This document shows, piece after piece, positions 58,830 through 64,000 of a stretch of 64,000 nt of DNA (positions within the stretch are counted from its first letter, which is position 1; each line of letters starts with the position of its first letter). Origin of the DNA: Trileptium ribeirensis (taxonomy: Eukaryota > Nematoda > Enoplea > Enoplida > Thoracostomopsidae). The stretch is from contig JASANE010028247.1 of NCBI GenBank assembly GCA_030248225.1, positions 17,109-81,108 on the forward strand, given 5' to 3'. The translations under genes and the position numbers were made by a program. The notes beneath the pieces were generated by a model. It was given only the letters and a program-made list of their open reading frames with translations, had not been told where the DNA came from and made no database searches.

Positions 58830-59815
58830 TCGGGATCTAAAACCAGTAGGCGGCCGGGGGCAGGACCAGAATCATGCCCTGGCAGGCCGGCTACTGATGA
58901 GAGTTTGAGATTTAATATTTCTTTTATAGGAGGCCCGTTAGAGGCCGATTTAGGCGCCCGAAAACGAGAATTTTGATGTCTCCTTTAAGTTTAGGGGATC
59001 CTGAGCGGACCCGAGGGGGTGGGCGGTCCCGGTTTTGGACTAAAGAGTTAGGAGAGGACCCGATAAGTGTCCCGGGCTCCAAAAATCATGGAGTTTAGAT
59101 TATTTCGGGTACCCTTTAGGGCTTAGAAAATTGGAGGCTTAAGTGCCTGTTTGGGGATCCGTAAGTACTTAGGGGATCCAAATTTTTAGACCCGCCGTGG
59201 CGATTTGACACCCCAGCAGTGTCCTTAAGATAGTTGAGTCACCCCTTTTTTCCAAAATTTGTGGGAAAACCCCAAAAATTGAATTTTCGCGTCGCACTCC
59301 TAAAATAATGTCTTAAAAATTTTGTGCCCACCATGTCAGTTGTTTCTGACTGAAAATTTTATTTATTTGAACATGATCGGCCTGAGTTGCGGGACTTTGA
59401 ACTCCTCCTGACTAATTTCTGGCTCCCCTCCCGTTTTCCTTTATATACTGTACACACTACGTATTATAGGCACCCCACATCAAGTATAACATAATACACA
59501 AAAACACTGTATGCATACAATATTCCAGCCATTGTAATTCACAAGGATCGACCGGACACCCCTAACCGTGGTAACCTTTCACTTCCGGTGCCAAAGTCAC
59601 CCCGGGCACCTGCGGGCGGCGGAGTGCGACCTTATAAACACAGTATAAATGAAGTAACATAGTTTATTTTTATGACAATATTAATAGCACTACACAATGA
59701 ATCTTTTATCAAGAGGCCACACTCCGCCGGTGTCCGGTCGTCCGTTTCCCATGTTGCCTACGAAATTTGCTATGCTTCGCGCGTTTTACCGTCTTCCTAA
59801 AATTGGGCTGTTACA

Positions 59816-59833
59816 TCTCTTAAAATTTTTTGG
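59816..59833 (-). promoter_or_regulatory. Possible polypurine tract
   Basis: On the element's (minus) strand this reads CCAAAAAATTTTAAGAGA and is immediately followed by TGTAACAGCC, the presumed start of the 3' LTR. A polypurine tract primes plus-strand DNA synthesis in LTR elements. The four T residues inside make it imperfect. Confidence 0.35.
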
Positions 59834-60719
59834 ATTTATTAGACTCCTTACTTAGGGTAAGAGTTCAAATCTAATGGAAAATGAGTTTGTGTGAAATTTC
59901 ACTGTTAAATCCGTAGATGTACAGCCCGTTATTCGATTTAGCTTGAAAAGTTTAGAGATCGTTATGAAATTCACGTGATATTTCCAAAGGTTTTAAAAAT
60001 ATGTATGAAAATTTAAGAAAATTTGCGGGAAATTTGGAGAAACTTTACCAGATTTCCTGAATTTCCGTAAAAATTTGATAAATTTCAGTAAATTTGTATG
60101 AGTTTCAGTAACATTATTGTAAATTTTATTGTACATGTTGGGGCAGAAGGGCGACTTAGGGTTGTCCGATATCCCTGTGTACGCAAGAAAACGTGAAAAA
60201 CGTCGCCCTTTCTCCCGTATTTTCCGGAAATTTTCGAAGTTTTCCCTTATGGGCTAAACTATTGAAATGGTATAGCTCAAGTAAAATTTTCTTTTCCTAT
60301 GTTACTTTAGCGTTAGCTCCTTGCGATTGATCGCCTAAAATTACACTGTAATTATTCATTCACATATGTAATATAATAACCGTTCATTATTGTACATAAT
60401 ATATATACATTGACACGTACCTCCAAAAGTTTGTTTGGGTTTGGTCACTCCCAGGAAAGGGTCCGGACTGCCAGGGTGCCTGACTCAGGAGTTCCCTATA
60501 AATCGCAAACATTCTTTAGCGTTTCTGTAGGCTTTACAGGGAGAAAAAAATAGATTTCGTATTTTCGTCGTTCGGGGCTAGGTTGGCTTAGTTTGGGTTG
60601 TTTTGTACTATTAGTGCTTCCGACTAACCCGGCTTCGAACAATGTTCCTTTAGAAATTTTGCATCGCTCGGTTTCGCGCGCTTTCGCTGCTTCTCGCTGT
60701 CACTAGTCTTAGTCAGGTC
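59834..60719 (-). other. Untranslated stretch between pol and the proposed LTR
   Basis: About 0.9 kb have no open frame of interest. AAATTTG(A/C)-like words recur at 59,990-60,130 (AATTTGCGGGAAATTTGG, AAATTTGATAAATTTC). It is consistent with a 3' untranslated region. Confidence 0.5.
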
Positions 60720-61364
60720 TCATTCATGGTTTTCAGTTAACTCTCGCATGGACCTACTCGCTTGCAGTGCCACTTTTCTTGTGTTACTTTTACGGGTTAA
60801 TCCCCTGAGGTGTATGGTCCTGGTACTACGATTCCGCTTGAAGCTCCGCGTGGCGCGGTGGATAGCGTGATGTCTGCTGGGTAGAAATGCTGTCCCTCGA
60901 GTATTCCAACACCTACTGTAGGTACGCCAAACGGGACTTCCTCGCTGGTAGCCACTATTTTTTCCATCGTGGTCACTGGCACTGTATGTTGTCCGTACGC
61001 TACCAGGATCTGGTATGTATGAAAAGGCCTCCTGACTAGTAACTTGCTCTTGTGCTATTGGTGGCCAGGTAGGTTCAATTTCCCTATCCGGGTCAGTTAG
61101 GAGAATCCGATTTCTAACCGTCCTTGGATTTTGTGGTTCGTAATCGTCCGTCATTATTAAATCTCCCATTGCTGCTTGCTCGGCTTCGATTTCAGCGTAG
61201 GTTCAACCAGATAAAAATCCGTACATTGCGAGTAAGCCATTCTATGCTTTCGTATCGGAACTATCACTGACTGCTGTTCTTACTGTACGTACTGCTACTT
61301 CGTCTACCGGTTCTATCTCGGTAACGAAATCCCTATCAGCGATAAGTCGTTGGATTGCCTCTGT
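60720..61364 (-). pseudogene. C-terminal tail of the gypsy pol polyprotein
   Basis: The minus strand is open from about 61,169 to 60,720 (149 codons) in one frame. An overlapping frame (60,982-60,797) carries a non-repetitive reading with VPFGVPTVGVGILEGQHFYP, so a frameshift near 60,985 probably joins the two. It follows the integrase and has no recognised domain of its own. Acidic and proline-containing segments are present. Such tails are common after the GPY segment. Confidence 0.5.
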
Positions 61365-61760
61365 TCAACCTCTTTCTAGTACGGAAAATTGTCCCTGCCC
61401 TAACCAGTCTCCTACATTGGGTACTGGATCTAGTGCCCTAAAGCGTGGCTTAGTTCTATTTTTATGTACAGACATGGGCCATGCCTTCTGGATTAGAACG
61501 CATTCGCACGCCCATGCATGGCGGAGTGATCCCCAATATTTCGTAGGGTCCACACCGTCGAGGCGTGAGCTTTCTAGATGTTCCTGGCGTGGTATCGTGC
61601 CTATAGACCCAAACTAATTCTCCTGTGCGATAGCGTAGTTCGCGGGTTCGCCTATCGTACCTTAACCGATTTAACTCTTGAGCGGCTTTCATTGATTGGT
61701 TAAGATTTTCCACTTTGCCTGATGAGCAGCCATCCAGCGCTGCGCGTTGGCCCTATAGGA
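61365..61760 (-). pseudogene. Integrase C-terminal part (GPY type)
   Basis: Minus-strand codons read NRLRYDRRTRELRYRTGELV, then WVYRHD, and after a short gap the LTPRRCGPYEILGI segment (about 61,700-61,520). This is the small C-terminal DNA-binding region with the GPY motif seen in many Ty3/gypsy integrases. The next frame (61,553-61,365) continues with NRTKPRFRALDPVPNVGDWL, suggesting a +1 or -1 slip near 61,550. Confidence 0.85.
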
Positions 61761-62448
61761 ATGTGCTCCTGTGTATCCGGTGGCTGCACTTTGCGTGTCG
61801 TATTCTCCAGGTAACCTTGGGTAAAACGCATGTATCGCAGCAAAATGGTGGGTATTTCGTTGCTGTGTGTACTGAAGAGTTATAGGCCATGATGCAGAAT
61901 GGTAGGGACACGTCCCATGAGTGGTGGTCATCTTGTGGTACACTTACTCGTAACAAGTATAGTAGTGTCCTATTGAATCTTTCAATTTCGCCGTTTGCTT
62001 GGGGGTGATAAGCTAAACTCATGTGCCGAAATATCTGCATTTATTGGCACAGTTCTTCAAACATGTGCGCTGTGAAGGCGCCTCCTCTGTCGGAATAGAG
62101 CTCTCTGGGAGCTCCGTACCTATTGACTACCTCATATAAGAATATGTGGGCAGCTGTATTAGCATCCTGGTGCCTTATTGGCACTGCTATTGCAAATTTT
62201 GTAAACTGGTCTATGAATGCAATAACATAACGATTGCCTGCCTGCGACTCTTTACTTGAATATCCAGTATGTCCACAAATACACGGTACATTGGTTGATT
62301 TGCCAACGGAACCCTACCCAGTCCGGTGGTTATCCGAGAAATTGGGTCCTTCGCCGATTAACATACGGTGCATCGCCTGATCCATTGTTGTACGTGTTCG
62401 GACATACCTTTCCAATAGTAGAACTGTTTTAATTTAGCTATACGCCGG
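61753..62448 (-). pseudogene. Integrase zinc-binding end and catalytic core
   Basis: The minus strand gives LKQFYYWKGM...RRCTVC (zinc-binding C-x2-C), then VDILDIQ with the first catalytic Asp. FIDQFTKFAIAVPI and LYSDRGGAFTAH carry the second Asp, and AYHPQANGEIERFNRTL the Glu. All three D-D-E residues are present. Defects: the second zinc-binding His appears as Tyr (EGYPG where GHPG is usual). Stops follow CTVC and occur at about 62,041 (before MQIF). Frameshifts occur at about 62,450 and 61,830. Confidence 0.92.
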
Positions 62449-63279
62449 TCACAGCCAGGATATCCTTCCATATAAGGTATTGTGTTCCCTTTGTTTGAGT
62501 ATTTGCTGTACGAGCGTGATAGGGACGCATAATTTGTAATTTATATCTCCGGGTTTCAGCGGATGCATGCATAATATTTTGGTGTCTGCGGCTAACTCAA
62601 AGTAGTGAACTCGCATTTTTATCCTTAACTCCCCTAGTTCGGCTTTAGGCCGAGTTTTGTTGTAAAGATACCACCAAATTGGACCCAACTCCGGGTCATT
62701 TCGTTGTATATACGGCAAGAGCCGTACTAAATTGAAATCTGGGAGGTCCGAAAAGAACGGCAGATATATATTTTCGTGTGTGTCCTGTGCGTCCTCAAAT
62801 CGGACGGTTGGTAGTATCTCGGTTTCATAGTGCATCATTAGTTTCATGAGCCTATCGAATTCCTGTTCGGTTGGTAGTGTGGTTGCTCTTAGGCCCATTG
62901 TTTCTGATTCGGTGCGAAACGGTCTTTTGGGTCCTCGAGCCTGAGGTCTGCCTTCAGAACCCAAGCCAGTCGTTGTACGTACCGACATTACTGGGGTCTC
63001 CCCTGGATCCATCCTAATTGGGATAGCACTTAGCGTGGCTGCCTGTTGGGTCAGCGTGGCTGGCGGTACTGTAGTTGCTTGCGCGTCGGGGACTAGTTGC
63101 GATGGGATTGCTTCCGGATTTGGTTTGGCTGAAAAAACTCCCAGACTCCCCGTTCTCGGGGTTGGCGCGCCGGTTGCGAGCGGGGGGAAGGTGAGCATGG
63201 GAGATGGCAGGTGCGATTGATCCCATGCTGCGCAGGTTGTTGGCGGGCGTGGTCCGGTGGGTCGTCCTCGACCCATCAT
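62449..63279 (-). CDS. Pol segment: Pro/Thr-rich linker, tether and integrase entry
   Basis: 276 codons are open from an ATG at 63,279. Residues 1 to about 135 are low-complexity, rich in Pro, Thr, Ala and Gly (GPRPPTT, PPATLTQQAATLSAIP, RPQARGPKRPF). Residues 136-230 read EQEFDRLMKLMMHYE... and include PELGPIWWYLYN. The end, LCVPITLVQQILKQREH, is the usual lead-in to the integrase zinc-binding domain, after which the frame slips. In most Ty3/gypsy elements only some tens of residues separate RNase H from integrase, so the linker is unusual. It lies between clear RNase H (63,738-63,310) and integrase, so it belongs to the same polyprotein. Confidence 0.75.
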   Translation of the reverse strand: MMGRGRPTGPRPPTTCAAWDQSHLPSPMLTFPPLATGAPTPRTGSLGVFSAKPNPEAIPSQLVPDAQATTVPPATLTQQAATLSAIPIRMDPGETPVMSVRTTTGLGSEGRPQARGPKRPFRTESETMGLRATTLPTEQEFDRLMKLMMHYETEILPTVRFEDAQDTHENIYLPFFSDLPDFNLVRLLPYIQRNDPELGPIWWYLYNKTRPKAELGELRIKMRVHYFELAADTKILCMHPLKPGDINYKLCVPITLVQQILKQREHNTLYGRISWL

Positions 63280-63738
63280 AAGGACTTCGTAAGTGTCACC
63301 TATTTAATCGATTACAGACGGGTCGTATCTAGGGTCGCGTGACAGAGCATCTGCATTGCCATTTTCCTTACCTGGTCTATATAATATTTCGAATCCCCCG
63401 AATTCAAGTAATAGCTCGCTCCGCCATTAGGACAAGCGTGAGTTTCTGGGTGGTTTGTCAAACAGGGTTTTAAGTGGTTTGTGGTCGGTTTCGACGTGAA
63501 ACTTGTGCCCTGCAAGGTAATGCTTGAAATGTAATGCAGCCCATCTAATAGCAAGAGCTTCGGTTTCTATTGCGGGATACCTGCGTTGATAATCAAGGAG
63601 GGCCTTACTAGCGTATGCAATGGGTTTGATTCCTTGCTTAGTTTTTTGGGATAGCACTGCACCCATAGCATATCCTGAGGCGTCCCTTTGCAGAATAAAC
63701 GGCTGTGTGAAATCAGGATTGAACTCGGACTGGTTCAT
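63280..63738 (-). pseudogene. RNase H of the minus-strand gypsy element
   Basis: The minus strand reads FILQRDASGYAMGAVLSQ with the first catalytic Asp and RRYPAIETEALAIRWAALHF with the Glu. HVETDHKPLKTLFDKP carries the next Asp. After a frame change near 63,430, LLLEFGGFEILYRPGKENGN and ADALSR close the domain. One stop lies between this and the following linker (TAA near 63,305). The D-E-D set is intact, so the damage here is light. Confidence 0.95.
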
Positions 63739-64000
63739 CTAGCAGTGCTTGTCTCAGCCTTTTAAAAGCTTCCTCGCACCTTGAGGTCCATTTGAATTCT
63801 GTGTCTTTGCGTTTTAGTTCATTTAATGGTTCACAGATGTCCGAATAGTTTTGGATAAATTTATGGTAATAACCTACAAGTCCTAAGAAACTTTGGAGTT
63901 GTTTCAATGTTTCCGGACGTTTGAATTCTTCGATGGCTATTGCCTTTTCTGGGTCTGGTTTGACACCTTCAGTGCTAATTATGTGTCCTAAGTAGTTGAG
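63713..64000 (-). pseudogene. Reverse transcriptase C-terminal part, cut by window edge
   Basis: From the right edge leftward the minus strand reads LNYLGHIISTEGVKPDPEKA, then LKQLQSFLGLVGYYHKFIQN, then KWTSRCEEAFKRLRQAL. This is the thumb and connection part of a Ty3/gypsy reverse transcriptase, with the usual LGH and FLGLVGYYHKFI signatures. The palm and fingers, Gag, protease and 5' LTR must lie beyond 64,000. A frameshift near 63,715-63,735 separates this piece from the RNase H frame, which overlaps it slightly. Confidence 0.95.

Larger units (their letters stand above)
49897..59815 (-). mobile_element. Candidate giant 3' LTR (9.9 kb) of the minus-strand gypsy element
   Basis: TGTAACAG at 49,897-49,904 and CTGTTACA at 59,808-59,815 are exact inverted ends of the usual TG...CA kind. 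The right end directly abuts a purine tract on the element's strand (59,816-59,833). It lies about 0.9 kb after the end of pol, where a 3' LTR should start. The block is GC-richer than the DNA to its left, and it holds no host-like gene, only internal tandem and direct repeats. Against this: an 8-bp match can arise by chance, 9.9 kb is very long for an LTR, and the 5' LTR that would prove it lies outside the window. A shorter LTR plus other inserted elements is the main alternative. Confidence 0.35.

Noticed and set aside
63014..63226. Frames on both strands inside the Pro/Thr-rich pol segment
   Set aside because: They are shadows of the pol frame. Only the 62,449-63,279 frame joins RNase H to integrase.

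Overview
The window reads as AT-rich, gene-poor nuclear DNA of an animal, most likely an invertebrate. It has no bacterial or organelle gene order, no intact host gene and no rRNA. Most of what can be recognised is transposon material: an L2/CR1-type LINE end with its (CATTATTATTA) tail, tRNA-derived SINE heads, foldback MITEs, hAT-like fragments and two Ty3/gypsy retroelements. An animal host is inferred from this repertoire. A flatworm is one possibility, because CsRn1-like and very large gypsy elements are known there, but the species cannot be read from the sequence.

Layout. Positions 1-20,900 are mostly AT-rich spacer. They hold the first copy of a 1.4-kb diverged repeat (225-1655), an L2/CR1 relic (4047-4852), three small tandem arrays (near 5.3, 7.3 and 13.1 kb), a tRNA-derived SINE (12,080-12,250) and a hAT-like fragment (18.4-19.6 kb). 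One short, Cys-rich, Kazal-like exon on the minus strand (8471-8611) is the best candidate for host coding sequence. Positions 20.9-31 kb hold three terminal-inverted-repeat elements (20.9, 22.4 and 26.1 kb), two LINE-protein relics, a CAAT-type simple repeat, a possible small secreted protein, and an array of roughly 140-175 bp degenerate repeats. A cluster of weak exon-like signals lies at 30.1-30.5 kb.

Positions 31.5-35.2 kb are a dead plus-strand Ty3/gypsy element. Gag, protease, RT, RNase H and integrase pieces occur in the expected order, with mutated RT catalytic residues and a deleted integrase core. It is followed by a 26-bp-stem hairpin (36.0 kb) and a very clean tandem array of seven 232-bp units (36,453-38,073). 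Positions 38-49.9 kb are AT-rich spacer with SINE-like heads, a possible core promoter near 46.2 kb and the second copy of the 1.4-kb repeat (46,890-48,310).

From about 49.9 kb to the right edge the window appears to be one large minus-strand Ty3/gypsy element. Its pol enters at 64,000 and runs left through RT, RNase H, an unusual Pro/Thr-rich linker, integrase and a C-terminal tail to about 60.7 kb. A 0.9-kb untranslated stretch with a purine tract follows. A 9.9-kb GC-richer block is then bounded by TGTAACAG...CTGTTACA and could be an exceptionally long 3' LTR. The pol is broken by a few frameshifts and stops but keeps the RNase H D-E-D and integrase D-D-E residues, so it is much younger than the 31-35 kb element.

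No new defence or metabolic system was found. The points most worth following are the giant-LTR hypothesis, the linker inside pol, the two related foldback elements, the 1.4-kb repeat pair and the Kazal-like exon.
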